A DNA stretch of 55,901 nucleotides from Bacillota bacterium (lineage in GTDB: Bacteria > Bacillota > Clostridia > Acetivibrionales > DSM-1351), in contig JAEWSZ010000068.1 of the NCBI GenBank assembly GCA_023397905.1, positions 1 to 55,901 on the forward strand. Direction: 5' to 3'. Of this stretch, positions 8,308 to 16,468 are shown piece by piece. Positions within the stretch are counted from its first letter, which is position 1; every line of letters starts with the position of its first letter. The position numbers and the translations under genes are program-made. The notes beneath the pieces are model-generated. The model was not told the origin of the DNA, ran no database searches, and saw only the letters and a program-made list of their open reading frames with translations.

Positions 8308-9414
8308 TCATGAAGTAGTTTCCTGCCTTCCTGTCTCCCGGATGTTCTTCACGGCCAGGATAAACAACGAGCGTATTGTCTGAAACAGAAATTTTCTTGT
8401 TTCCTCATCAATTTCCCTCACGGCGCCAAGTGCGGCAACAGCTCTTTTCTGCCAGTCTCCCACGAGGTCATAAAAGGTTTCGGCCTCTGTGGCCTGGATT
8501 ACCTGAAAAAGAGTATTTACAAACAGTTCCCGCTTTTGGTCGTCAAGGGAAGCGAGCCACTGGTTCAGCGTACCGTTCATATATATGGCGCTTCTGGTCA
8601 CCGCCGGAATATATTGAAAATCATGGCCGTCAATGACCCATGAAAAGGGATCGTGCTGCATAAGCCATATACGGTTGCTTTTTACCACGGAATACTCTTC
8701 CTGGTGCTGCAAAAGCATACCGATTATAGAGGATTGAGGCAAAGTCTTGTGTATCCGCTCCTTCATGGCCTGATAGCCGCCGCTCTGAAAAATCTCATCT
8801 CTGAAGCCGGGGCCGTCATGGTCAAAAGCGTGTGTGATCCGGTTCCGAACTGTTCCGCAGCATTTCAGGGAGGAATAGACCGCAATATTTCCTCCTTTCG
8901 AGTGTCCGCCGATTTTTAATTCGTGGGGGATTCTGCCGGCAACGGCATTCAGGTATGCTATGCCGTCCTCCTGGGACGGGATGGGGCTTGTGAACGCCAT
9001 ATTGAAATCTTCTTTCCATCCCACAAAGGTCGAATCAGTTCCCCTGTATGCAATATATGCCGAATTGCCTCCCAGAAGATATGTGACCGCTGAAAACTGC
9101 TTCTCCACGGTGCTGTCTATCTGATTTGCATAAAAGGCCAGCCTCATATGGCTGAACCGTGGACTGTTTACGGCCGCCTCAAGGAGCAGCCGGTTGCTTT
9201 TGCTGTCCCTCACATTCTGATACAGAACTCCCGGATTTTCTATACCGGCAATTTCACTGACAGACACCGGTGATGAATCATCCTCCAAGCCCGGGACGAT
9301 GCCGTCGAAATTCAGATATGCCAACTGGGACAGCACCAGGCTGTCAACAACTGAGAATGACCTGTTTTCAAAGGTTTCTTCCGTCTCTTTCACATAATCT
9401 ATAATATTCCTCAT
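8308..9414 (-). CDS. DUF2974 (Mbeg1-like) protein with lipase/alpha-beta hydrolase fold
   Basis: A 368-residue protein without signal peptide. It matches the DUF2974/Mbeg1-like family common in Firmicutes: an N-terminal region with FSVVDSLVLSQLAYLNF (about 20-36) and a class-3-lipase-like core. The nucleophile elbow GGHSKGG is at about 167-173, where Ser is the likely catalytic residue, and a DHDGPGF motif follows. Its biochemical role is not established; members are presumed hydrolases. A GGAG site precedes the ATG at 9414. It stands alone: neighbours on both sides are separated by non-coding DNA, and no link to the GH30 regulon is visible. Confidence 0.85.
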   Translation of the reverse strand: MRNIIDYVKETEETFENRSFSVVDSLVLSQLAYLNFDGIVPGLEDDSSPVSVSEIAGIENPGVLYQNVRDSKSNRLLLEAAVNSPRFSHMRLAFYANQIDSTVEKQFSAVTYLLGGNSAYIAYRGTDSTFVGWKEDFNMAFTSPIPSQEDGIAYLNAVAGRIPHELKIGGHSKGGNIAVYSSLKCCGTVRNRITHAFDHDGPGFRDEIFQSGGYQAMKERIHKTLPQSSIIGMLLQHQEEYSVVKSNRIWLMQHDPFSWVIDGHDFQYIPAVTRSAIYMNGTLNQWLASLDDQKRELFVNTLFQVIQATEAETFYDLVGDWQKRAVAALGAVREIDEETRKFLFQTIRSLFILAVKNIRETGRQETTS

Positions 9415-9535
9415 ATTACCGCTCCAATTTTACCGGATATTTGCCGGCAGCCAGATACCCACACAATATAATTTTACCGGCGGAATAACGGCAATATGCC
9501 GTAAATGGAGCATTTAGCCCATAGAGTTTCGTTTT

Positions 9536-9670
9536 ACGCCTTTTTAAAATTCCGCCTGTATGCAAGGTAAACAAATTTAATAGCTACGAATGTATTTATA
9601 ATTCCAATTATAGCATAAATCAACCTGGCCGCCACTTTATGTATGCCGCGAAAAACGCGCTCATATGTGC
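9536..9670 (-). pseudogene. Possible small membrane-protein reading frame without a start codon
   Basis: Within the 552-bp gap 9415-9966 one minus-strand frame ending with a stop at 9536-9538 reads about 45 residues. It includes the hydrophobic run LIYAIIGIINTFVAIKFVYL flanked by Arg/Lys, which looks like a single-helix small membrane protein. No ATG, GTG or TTG is in this frame near a ribosome site; the ATG next to the GGGGG site (9664) is in another frame and stops after 14 codons. It could be a decayed gene or chance. A small inverted repeat lies to its right near 9686-9706, and the rest of the gap holds only the promoter of the next gene. Confidence 0.25.
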
Positions 9671-9900
9671 CCCCTTCTTTTATTACTGTGAGTGTCTCCC
9701 ACTCACATAGTACAGTACATTTATGTGCAAATATTCCGGTTTAATATTTTTGCAGGCTTCGATCCGGTATATGTACCTTTGAATAAAACGGAATCCGGTT
9801 TAGTCAGTTTTCATAATGTATATTCTATTTATCCCGATACATCGCTGAAATAATATTTAAAAGAGTATTGGAATAAATATGGCAGGTTGTCATAATCTAG

Positions 9901-9929
9901 TTGAATATGTAAAAATTTTGGTATATAAT
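9901..9929 (+). promoter_or_regulatory. Sigma-A-type promoter
   Basis: TTGAAT (9901-9906), a 17-bp spacer and TATAAT (9924-9929). The predicted start lies about 30 bp before the AAAGGAGA site of the gene at 9967. Confidence 0.75.
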
Positions 9930-9966
9930 GCTGTTTATTGACAATTACATATAAAGGAGAGAAATA

Positions 9967-10659
9967 ATGGGAAGCAGATATGTTAATGATCTTGTTCTCA
10001 ACATGGACCCAATGGATGTGGAGAACGCAGTGCAGGATTATTTAAGGGGTAATGATTTCAAGCTTGTATTTGAAAAGGGCGAACACTATTACAAGGCAGG
10101 AGGAGTAATGTTTCCTCTTCGTGGTTTCAAATATGGCTACCAAAACGGTATATTGCATTTGGAAGCCTGGAACGGCAAAATCGGAAAAGAATATAATATA
10201 GGCGACGGAAAGCTTCGCGGGGCAGCGGCCAAAGTACCGTATTACAACAGTATTTTATCCTTAATGAAGTGGCTCGAAGCTGCAAAGCCTGCCGGAGAGC
10301 AATCCGGCGAACCTGTCCGGGCGCAGACACAGGTGCAGTCAGAAACTCAGTTTCAGCCAGATGTGCAAGGGCAGGCTCCCACATATACCCAGCAACCCGG
10401 AACCCCCGGGCAGGCCACTTCGGCTATAGCTAATGAAGTCAGCAATGCCAACAACAGAAATTCCCAGATAGCATTCTGGCTGTCAATTGCCTCCCTGATA
10501 TTAATGTTTGCATCAAGGTTCGGCCTGCTGATCAATATATTTTCCTATACATTAGCCATAAAATACGGCCTGAAATCGCAAAAATCAGGGCTTTCAATCG
10601 CTGCAATAGTTATAAATTCAGTCGTTATTGTCATTACATTATTGATGTTATTTATATAA
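9967..10659 (+). CDS. Hypothetical membrane-anchored protein
   Basis: A 230-residue protein I do not recognise. Residues 1-105 are soluble and mixed, with several aromatic and basic residues (for example MFPLRGFKYGYQNGILHLEAW). Residues 105-155 are a Gln/Pro/Thr-rich linker. Residues 160-230 hold two hydrophobic helices (IAFWLSIASLILMFA and GLSIAAIVINSVVIVITLLM) that resemble DUF4190-type membrane anchors. It should be a cytoplasmic domain tethered to the membrane. It has its own promoter at 9901-9929, an AAAGGAGA site and a terminator at 10731-10772, so it is monocistronic. Confidence 0.75.
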   Translation: MGSRYVNDLVLNMDPMDVENAVQDYLRGNDFKLVFEKGEHYYKAGGVMFPLRGFKYGYQNGILHLEAWNGKIGKEYNIGDGKLRGAAAKVPYYNSILSLMKWLEAAKPAGEQSGEPVRAQTQVQSETQFQPDVQGQAPTYTQQPGTPGQATSAIANEVSNANNRNSQIAFWLSIASLILMFASRFGLLINIFSYTLAIKYGLKSQKSGLSIAAIVINSVVIVITLLMLFI

Positions 10660-10730
10660 TTTATTTATACGCTTCAAAAAAGAATCCCTGCGAAGCCAAA
10701 GGCGGGAATTCACAAGGCTACTAAATACGG

Positions 10731-10772
10731 AAAACACCTCATTTTCAAAGCCACTTGGAAATGAGGTGTTTT
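10731..10772. terminator. Bidirectional rho-independent terminator
   Basis: A perfect 14-bp stem, AAAACACCTCATTT at 10731-10744 pairing with AAATGAGGTGTTTT at 10759-10772. A T-rich tract follows on the plus strand, and A-rich DNA at the left end gives Ts on the minus strand. It separates two convergent genes (ending at 10659 and 10792), so it can serve both. Confidence 0.85.
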
Positions 10773-10791
10773 AACATTTTTTTGTCGCATT

Positions 10792-11757
10792 TTATTTCAG
10801 TGCAGATAATTTACGATATTCGTTGGGCAACAAGCCCATATTCTTACGAAACAATTCAGAAAAACGGCCAGCATCCTTATAGCCCACAACTTGTGCTATT
10901 TGCTTGATAGTCATATCTGTGTTTGCCAGAAGCTGCTCCGCATGAGCCATCTTTTTATTTTGTATGTATTCCGTAATCGTGCATTTGTGAACCTCTCTGA
11001 AAGCATATTTTAGCTTGGTTGTCCCCATGCAGGCCATCCGGGCAAGCTGATCCAGATGAATATCAAAAGTAAAGTGATCATTTATGTAAGCTGTTACATA
11101 TGCCAGGCTGTCCAAATCCTGTCCACATATACTTTTGACCTGAGATTTGCTTTGCGCCGTTTTTTCAATAATCAAGGAAATGGCTTCCGCTACCTTTCCC
11201 TCATAATACAGCTTTGCGGAAATGCCGGTTCCCCGGAAGTTCCTGACTTGTCTCAAAAGGAAAATCAATTCCGGGAAATCCGTCCGTCCGTCCACACTGG
11301 CAAAAGCAGAACGGGGGTCCTTGTATTCCCCCGGATATTTTGTACGCAGATAATCCTCGTAATACTCCGGCATGATCATAATGGCCGTTGAGCGAATGGG
11401 GATATTTTTATGGAAGACGGCCTGATACAAGTTGTTGTTGCCGATATGCCCATTGATACAGTTGCGCGACAATCGCTTATACGGTCGGATTTCCTCACCT
11501 GAAACGGAATCATAACAGTTGACATTGATATACCGGGGCTGCCTATATTCCATAAATAGATCCTCGTAAAAGACAAAATCCTGAATCATAATTGAAAACA
11601 GGCTTTCGTGATAATACGCCCAATAATGCCCCTGACCTTTTTCCGGCAAAACGGAAAAACAAATTCCTTCCGGGCTGTATAGTTCGCAGTTGTCATCCGG
11701 ATAGCATCCATTTTCCATCAAGCAGGGCTCATGTATTTGCGTTCGCAGATCTTTCAT
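10792..11757 (-). CDS. AraC-family transcriptional regulator of the ECF/ABC import operon
   Basis: A 321-residue regulator. The C-terminal 100 residues carry the double AraC helix-turn-helix (LARMACMGTTKLKYAFREVH and IKQIAQVVGYKDAGRFSELF); the N-terminal part is the presumed effector domain. This form resembles the YbtA/PchR group that controls siderophore uptake. The start at 11757 is chosen because GGAGG lies at 11765-11769; an in-frame ATG 12 codons upstream has no such site. It is divergent from the transporter operon, with a short shared control region that contains palindromes, so it very probably regulates that operon. A role as a sensor of the iron-chelate ligand is inferred from the neighbours. 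Confidence 0.87.
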   Translation of the reverse strand: MKDLRTQIHEPCLMENGCYPDDNCELYSPEGICFSVLPEKGQGHYWAYYHESLFSIMIQDFVFYEDLFMEYRQPRYINVNCYDSVSGEEIRPYKRLSRNCINGHIGNNNLYQAVFHKNIPIRSTAIMIMPEYYEDYLRTKYPGEYKDPRSAFASVDGRTDFPELIFLLRQVRNFRGTGISAKLYYEGKVAEAISLIIEKTAQSKSQVKSICGQDLDSLAYVTAYINDHFTFDIHLDQLARMACMGTTKLKYAFREVHKCTITEYIQNKKMAHAEQLLANTDMTIKQIAQVVGYKDAGRFSELFRKNMGLLPNEYRKLSALK

Positions 11758-11861
11758 TTTATTGCCTCCGATACGTCGATCAGACGAAAACATACGTCAA
11801 TAGGTCGTTCGTATGCCTGTTGGATTGATTATTACATGTAAAGCATATATTATGGGAACTG

Positions 11862-11877
11862 GTTAGATTCATCTAAC
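11862..11877. promoter_or_regulatory. Palindrome in the divergent control region
   Basis: GTTAGATTCATCTAAC has 6-bp arms around a four-base centre. It sits between the AraC regulator and the ECF operon and is a candidate operator for either the AraC protein or a DtxR-type metalloregulator. It does not match the DtxR/IdeR consensus well. Confidence 0.4.
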
Positions 11878-11890
11878 TTTAAGTTATTAT

Positions 11891-11920
11891 ATCAGCTTTT
11901 TATAAAACAGACAAGCTGAT
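11891..11920 (+). promoter_or_regulatory. Inverted repeat directly before the ribosome site of the ECF operon
   Basis: Perfect 8-bp arms ATCAGCTT (11891-11898) and AAGCTGAT (11913-11920) lie immediately before AAGGAGG. If transcribed, the hairpin would end about three bases before the Shine-Dalgarno sequence and could influence translation; as DNA it could be an operator. Confidence 0.4.
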
Positions 11921-11936
11921 TCAAGGAGGAATTTCT

Positions 11937-12554
11937 ATGCAAACACAGGATCCGGCGGCAATAAAAGGCTGGAAGATAAAGGATTTTATAACCCTCGCTA
12001 TTTTCAATGTGGTGTTGCTCATCATTTATGCGGTGGTTTGTATGCTGGATACCCTATGGGCTTCCGCAGGCTCCTATCTGTTCGGCCAAGGGATTTTCGC
12101 ACTGTTCAGCGGCCCGGTCTATATGGTCATGGCCAATAAAATAAGCAAGCGAGGCGTCCTGTTCTTCTCCGGAGTGGTTTGGGGGCTGTTGTTCACGGCC
12201 GGCGGATATTACTATTACCTTATTGTTCTATTGTTCGTGGGTATCCTTTGTGAGCTTGTCATGTGGGGAAAGGATACATATCAGAGTACGATCCGAAACG
12301 GTTTTGGCTACGGCCTGTTCAATATTGGAGTTAATCTCTGCGGAACAATTCCCTTGATCTTTTTCGGAGAGCAGTACCGGGCAACATTGACCAAAAGCTA
12401 CTCACCGGAACAGTTGGATTTAGTTCTCTACTATTATGGCACACCGGCCATGGTGATCATCACCTGCGCCATTACTCTTGTGGGTGCACTCGCCGGCTGC
12501 CGGATCGGTAATCGACTGCTCAAAAAGCATGTTAAAAAGGCAAGGTTAGTATGA
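11937..12554 (+). CDS. MptD/Trep_Strep-type ECF transporter S component
   Basis: A 205-residue integral membrane protein with about five to six hydrophobic helices. It has the family's N-terminal pattern (GWKIKDFITLAIFNVVLLIIYAVV) and the FSGPVYMVMANKISKRG segment. S components bind the substrate and pair with the EcfT/EcfA energising module, which is encoded directly downstream. AAGGAGG sits 8 bases before the ATG. The gene overlaps the next by 4 bp (ATGA). The substrate cannot be read from sequence; the neighbouring exporter-type ABC genes and DtxR remnant suggest a metal chelate. Confidence 0.85.
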   Translation: MQTQDPAAIKGWKIKDFITLAIFNVVLLIIYAVVCMLDTLWASAGSYLFGQGIFALFSGPVYMVMANKISKRGVLFFSGVVWGLLFTAGGYYYYLIVLLFVGILCELVMWGKDTYQSTIRNGFGYGLFNIGVNLCGTIPLIFFGEQYRATLTKSYSPEQLDLVLYYYGTPAMVIITCAITLVGALAGCRIGNRLLKKHVKKARLV

Positions 12555-13231
12555 TGCGTCTCGATCCAAGGACACACCTTCTTATCCTGCTATCAGCAGG
12601 CGTATTAGTGATGTTTGTTGGCGGAGGATGGCAGGCCGATCTATTGGTGCTTTTAAGTGGGATTTATCTGCTGTTTAACGGTTTGCCAAAAAGAGCCCTG
12701 AAATTTGCTTTGGTATATATTGTATTGAAAGTTATCTTGGCGGTTGCGCCTCCTGGATTGGGATTGCTGCTCGTCCTTCTTTATATGATTGCGAAGATGT
12801 TTCCCATGATTATGATCGCATCGGCTCTCATGCATTCATCTCCAAGCGGCATTCTATGCGCATTCGAAAGAATTCATGTACCCAAATCCACATTGGTCAT
12901 GATCTGCGTGCTGATTCGATTTTTCCCTGTGCTGGCGCTGGAAATGAAGGCAATCCACGACGGTATACGGGCCCGGAGAATTTTCCCCCACTGGTACACA
13001 ATCCTTCGGCATCCCGCCATGAGTTATGAATGCTATTTTATGCCCCTGATAGTGCGCTGCCTGAAGCTTTCCTCCGAGCTTTCAGCATCGGCGGAGCTGC
13101 GGGGAATCGAATGCGATTGCAGGCGAACCTCCACACATCATGTGGGGCTAAGGGCAATAGATGGTTTTGCGGTTGGAGCCTATGTGCTTTTGTGTGCCGC
13201 AATTTATGCGACGGGGGTGCTGCTTGGATGA
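12551..13231 (+). CDS. EcfT-type transmembrane component of an ECF transporter
   Basis: A 226-residue membrane protein of the CbiQ/EcfT family. It has several hydrophobic helices in the first 120 residues and the coupling region near the end, with an Ala-Arg-Arg-Ile motif at about 136-139 (AIHDGIRARRIF) and a second charged motif ASAELRGIE (173-181) that contacts the ATPase subunits. It overlaps both the S component upstream and the ATPase gene downstream by ATGA, so the three subunits are translationally coupled. The role is to transmit ATP hydrolysis to the S component in the membrane. Confidence 0.87.
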   Translation: MMRLDPRTHLLILLSAGVLVMFVGGGWQADLLVLLSGIYLLFNGLPKRALKFALVYIVLKVILAVAPPGLGLLLVLLYMIAKMFPMIMIASALMHSSPSGILCAFERIHVPKSTLVMICVLIRFFPVLALEMKAIHDGIRARRIFPHWYTILRHPAMSYECYFMPLIVRCLKLSSELSASAELRGIECDCRRTSTHHVGLRAIDGFAVGAYVLLCAAIYATGVLLG

Positions 13232-14670
13232 TTGAAATGAAAAATGTCGGGTTCATCTATGGTAACGGAGCGGATGAACCTGGTCAGGATACTGGAGTCG
13301 AGAATCTGAATTTGTCCGTAAAACACGGAGAATGCGTTGTATTATGCGGCAGGTCGGGCTGTGGCAAAAGCACCGTACTTCGCTTGATTAATGGACTTGC
13401 CCCGGGTTTTTACGCGGGCAGGCTGACAGGCGAGATGTCGGTTTCCGGCAAAACCGTTTCTTCTTTTTTGCCAGAGGAAAGAACACGGCTGATGGGTGTG
13501 GTATTCCAGGACCCGAGAAGCCAGTTTTTTATGTCCAATGTATGGGACGAGTTGGCATTTACAGCGGAAAACTTAGGGATAGCCTCGGATGAGATAAAGG
13601 CCGGCATACAACATATCGCGCAAGCTACCGATATTATTCACTTACTTGACCGTTCGCTAAACATGCTCTCCAGCGGACAGAAACAAAAAGTAGCTATCGC
13701 CGCCGCAGCCCTCCTTGCGCCGCCCCTTTTAATATTGGATGAACCGACCGCCAATCTGGATGGGCAATCGACTGAAGGATTGCTGAAAATACTAAAACGG
13801 CTGAAAGACCGGGGTACAACACTGATCATCAGCGAACACCGCCTCCATGCTTTCTTGCCTGTGGCCGACCGTTATGTATACATGGAAAAAGGAAGGCTGC
13901 AAAAGATATGGACCAAAGAAGAATTCATGGGGCTTACCTGTGATGATGTGCGTCCTTTCGGTTTGCGCCATCCGGATATGACGGAAAAGGATGTCTCCGG
14001 GCAGTTGGCTAGTTTGAACCATGAAAACGCCTATGAAGGCAAAGAGCTCACCTATCATTATAGAAAAACCGGGGACGGGATTCAGGATATCAATATCACG
14101 CTTCCGGGCGGGAGTGTAACGGCACTGATGGGAGAAAACGGAACGGGAAAAACAACCCTTTGCAGAATCTTATGCGGTCTGCAAAAGCAACAAAAAGGGG
14201 AAATCTTGTATAAAGGCGCAACCCTTTCCTCCATCAAACGCCGGAAAACGAGCTATTTGGTTATGCAGGATGCGGATTATCAGCTCTACGCCGACAGCGT
14301 GGGAAATGAGGTCGTATTGGGCAGACAAATGGATGACGCGCTTCGTCAAAGAGCCTATGAGGCGCTGGACGCCTTTGGGCTGAGAGAATTTCGCGACAGG
14401 CATCCGGCCTCCCTGTCCGGTGGCGAGAAGCAGCGTGTAACGATGGCGGCGGCATATCTGTCGGATGCCGATTTCATCGTACTGGACGAACCCACCAGCG
14501 GGCTGGATGGCGATGGAGTGCTGAAAGTCGCGGCATGGCTCAGGAAGCTTGCGCAGGCGGGAAAAACCGTTATTATCATTACCCACGACAAAATACTGGC
14601 CAACCTCGCCTGCAATCAGGTCGTGGAGCTTAAGAATGAATCGAAAGAGGTGAAAATTAGTGAAAGATAA
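13228..14670 (+). CDS. Fused double ATP-binding subunit of an ECF transporter (EcfA-EcfA')
   Basis: A 480-residue protein with two ABC ATPase domains in one chain. The first has Walker A CGRSGCGKS, signature LSSGQKQ and Walker B ILDEPTANLD. The second has Walker A MGENGTGKT, signature LSGGEKQ and Walker B VLDEPTSGLD. Many ECF systems encode these as two proteins. The start at 13228 overlaps the EcfT stop (ATGA); a longer reading frame begins inside ecfT but would duplicate unrelated sequence. It supplies energy for the S component. Both domains keep all catalytic motifs, so both sites are probably active, although the first signature (LSSGQ) is slightly unusual. Confidence 0.9.
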   Translation: MIEMKNVGFIYGNGADEPGQDTGVENLNLSVKHGECVVLCGRSGCGKSTVLRLINGLAPGFYAGRLTGEMSVSGKTVSSFLPEERTRLMGVVFQDPRSQFFMSNVWDELAFTAENLGIASDEIKAGIQHIAQATDIIHLLDRSLNMLSSGQKQKVAIAAAALLAPPLLILDEPTANLDGQSTEGLLKILKRLKDRGTTLIISEHRLHAFLPVADRYVYMEKGRLQKIWTKEEFMGLTCDDVRPFGLRHPDMTEKDVSGQLASLNHENAYEGKELTYHYRKTGDGIQDINITLPGGSVTALMGENGTGKTTLCRILCGLQKQQKGEILYKGATLSSIKRRKTSYLVMQDADYQLYADSVGNEVVLGRQMDDALRQRAYEALDAFGLREFRDRHPASLSGGEKQRVTMAAAYLSDADFIVLDEPTSGLDGDGVLKVAAWLRKLAQAGKTVIIITHDKILANLACNQVVELKNESKEVKISER

Positions 14671-16468
14671 AAAGAAAAAAGGATTATCGCGGCTTTTGGA
14701 GCTTGCCGGCGAAAAGAAGTCCCTAATGGTTTGGTGTGGAATTCTGTCCACTCTCAGCGTGTTTTTCCTTCTGATTCCATACCTTGCCGTGTATAATGTG
14801 ATGGCGGAGCTTTTAAAACATGCTGCCGATATCTCCGGCGTGGACGGGCCGTATCTCATCACATGGGCTGTACGCGGCATCATAGGTATAGCGATTGGTT
14901 ACTTGTTCATGTATGTTGGCGGTATGCTGGGTCATATTGCAGCCTTCCGCACTCTATATGGAATTCGGATCAAAATGTCAAATCACTTAGGACGGTTGCC
15001 TCTCGGTTATTTCAATCAAAACGCCATCGGCAAAAACAAACAGATTATGGAAACGGATGTGGAGCAGATAGAGCTTTTTATCGCACATCAGTTGCCGGAT
15101 ATGGTCAATACGGCCGCTATGCTGATTGTGATGGTTGGCGCTATGTTCTATCTCAACCCTTGGTTGGCACTAGCCTGTGTGATTCCTATTTTTACAGGAT
15201 TTTTTGCGCAGTTTTCCATGATGTTCGGCAAAAAGGCGCAGGCCGGGCTTGCGGAGTATTACGACGCGCTGGAGGACATCAACACTTCGGCCATCCAGTA
15301 TGTACGCGGAATGCCGTCCATTAAGATATTCGGGCAGACAGTCCATTCCTTTCGTAAATTTTATGCGGATATGGTCAAATACCGGGATTTCAGCGTCAAG
15401 TACGCAAAGAATTTTGAGAACAGCTTTGTGACCTTTCGGACGCTGGTGTTGTCGCTCGCAACCTTTATCCTGCCTGTTGGATTGTTTTTCTTTACCGGAA
15501 GCCCGGAAAACATGTCCTTTGCCATCACGCTTATGTTTTTCCTTCTTCTGGCTCCGGGCGTCTCCACGCCTGTATTTAAGCTCAATAATCTTGCCATGAC
15601 GCTCTCCACCATCTCAGAGGGGGTGAAGCGCATCGACGAAATAATGGAGGAAAAAGCAATTGAGGAACCGGAAGATCACAAAAAGCCCGCAGGTTTTAAT
15701 ATCCGATTTCATGATGTGTCCTTTTCTTATGGCGGCGGTGTTAATGTTTTAAAGGGTGTTGCATTTACCGCGCCACAGGACAAAATCACTGCTTTGGTAG
15801 GTCCCTCCGGCTCCGGCAAGTCCACCATTGCCCAGCTCATTCCCCGGTTCTGGGATGTGCAGGAAGGGACTATTACAATTGGCGATATTGACATAAGGGA
15901 GATTCGGACAGAGGAATTGATGGATACCATGTCTTTCGTGTTTCAGGATTCTTTTCTGTTTTCCGACACACTCTACAACAATATTTTAGTCGGCAAGCCT
16001 GCCGCAACAAATGAAGAGGTTTACGCGGCAGCCAGAGCGGCGCAGTGCCATGAATTTATTGAACGCTTGCCCAAGGGCTACGCTACCCTAATCGGTGAGG
16101 GCGGCGTGTATCTGTCCGGCGGCGAAGAACAGCGGGTCAGTGTTGCAAGAGCCATTCTCAAAAACGCACCGATTCTTATACTGGATGAAGCGACCGCCTA
16201 TGCGGACCCGGAAAATGAACATCAAATGCAGCTTGCTTTAGGAGAACTGATCCGCGGGAAAACCGTGCTGATCATCGCCCATCGCCTGGCCACCATCCGC
16301 AAGGCCAATCAGATTCTTGTAATGAATGATGGCGCAATCGACGATTGCGGTATGCATGAAGAGCTGCTTTCCCATAATGGCTTATATAAAAAAATGTGGG
16401 ATGCGTACACCGCATCTTCCGAATGGCAAATTGAGCATCCGAAGGAAAGAGAGGGACTTGTGCAATGA
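14660..16468 (+). CDS. ABC exporter-fold half-transporter, YbtP/YbtQ-like (first subunit)
   Basis: A 602-residue protein with an N-terminal six-helix type-1 exporter membrane domain (about 20-320) and a C-terminal ATPase (about 340-590). The ATPase has Walker A GPSGSGKST, signature LSGGEEQ and Walker B ILILDEATAYADPENE. The Ala-Asp-Pro version of the D-loop region is typical of the YbtP/YbtQ/IrtAB group, exporter-fold proteins that import siderophores. The start is GTG at 14660 with GAGGTG upstream, overlapping the ATPase gene before it by 11 bp. It probably forms a heterodimer with the next gene product. The import role is inferred from family and context. Confidence 0.87.
   Translation: MKDKKKKGLSRLLELAGEKKSLMVWCGILSTLSVFFLLIPYLAVYNVMAELLKHAADISGVDGPYLITWAVRGIIGIAIGYLFMYVGGMLGHIAAFRTLYGIRIKMSNHLGRLPLGYFNQNAIGKNKQIMETDVEQIELFIAHQLPDMVNTAAMLIVMVGAMFYLNPWLALACVIPIFTGFFAQFSMMFGKKAQAGLAEYYDALEDINTSAIQYVRGMPSIKIFGQTVHSFRKFYADMVKYRDFSVKYAKNFENSFVTFRTLVLSLATFILPVGLFFFTGSPENMSFAITLMFFLLLAPGVSTPVFKLNNLAMTLSTISEGVKRIDEIMEEKAIEEPEDHKKPAGFNIRFHDVSFSYGGGVNVLKGVAFTAPQDKITALVGPSGSGKSTIAQLIPRFWDVQEGTITIGDIDIREIRTEELMDTMSFVFQDSFLFSDTLYNNILVGKPAATNEEVYAAARAAQCHEFIERLPKGYATLIGEGGVYLSGGEEQRVSVARAILKNAPILILDEATAYADPENEHQMQLALGELIRGKTVLIIAHRLATIRKANQILVMNDGAIDDCGMHEELLSHNGLYKKMWDAYTASSEWQIEHPKEREGLVQ

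Noticed and set aside
13030..13227. Upstream extension of the double EcfA reading frame by 66 codons
   Set aside because: It lies wholly inside ecfT in another frame; the ATGA overlap at 13228 is the normal coupled start.
14170..14883. Long minus-strand frame opposite the ATPase/ABC genes
   Set aside because: It is antisense to two well-conserved genes, has no ribosome site and low-quality composition.
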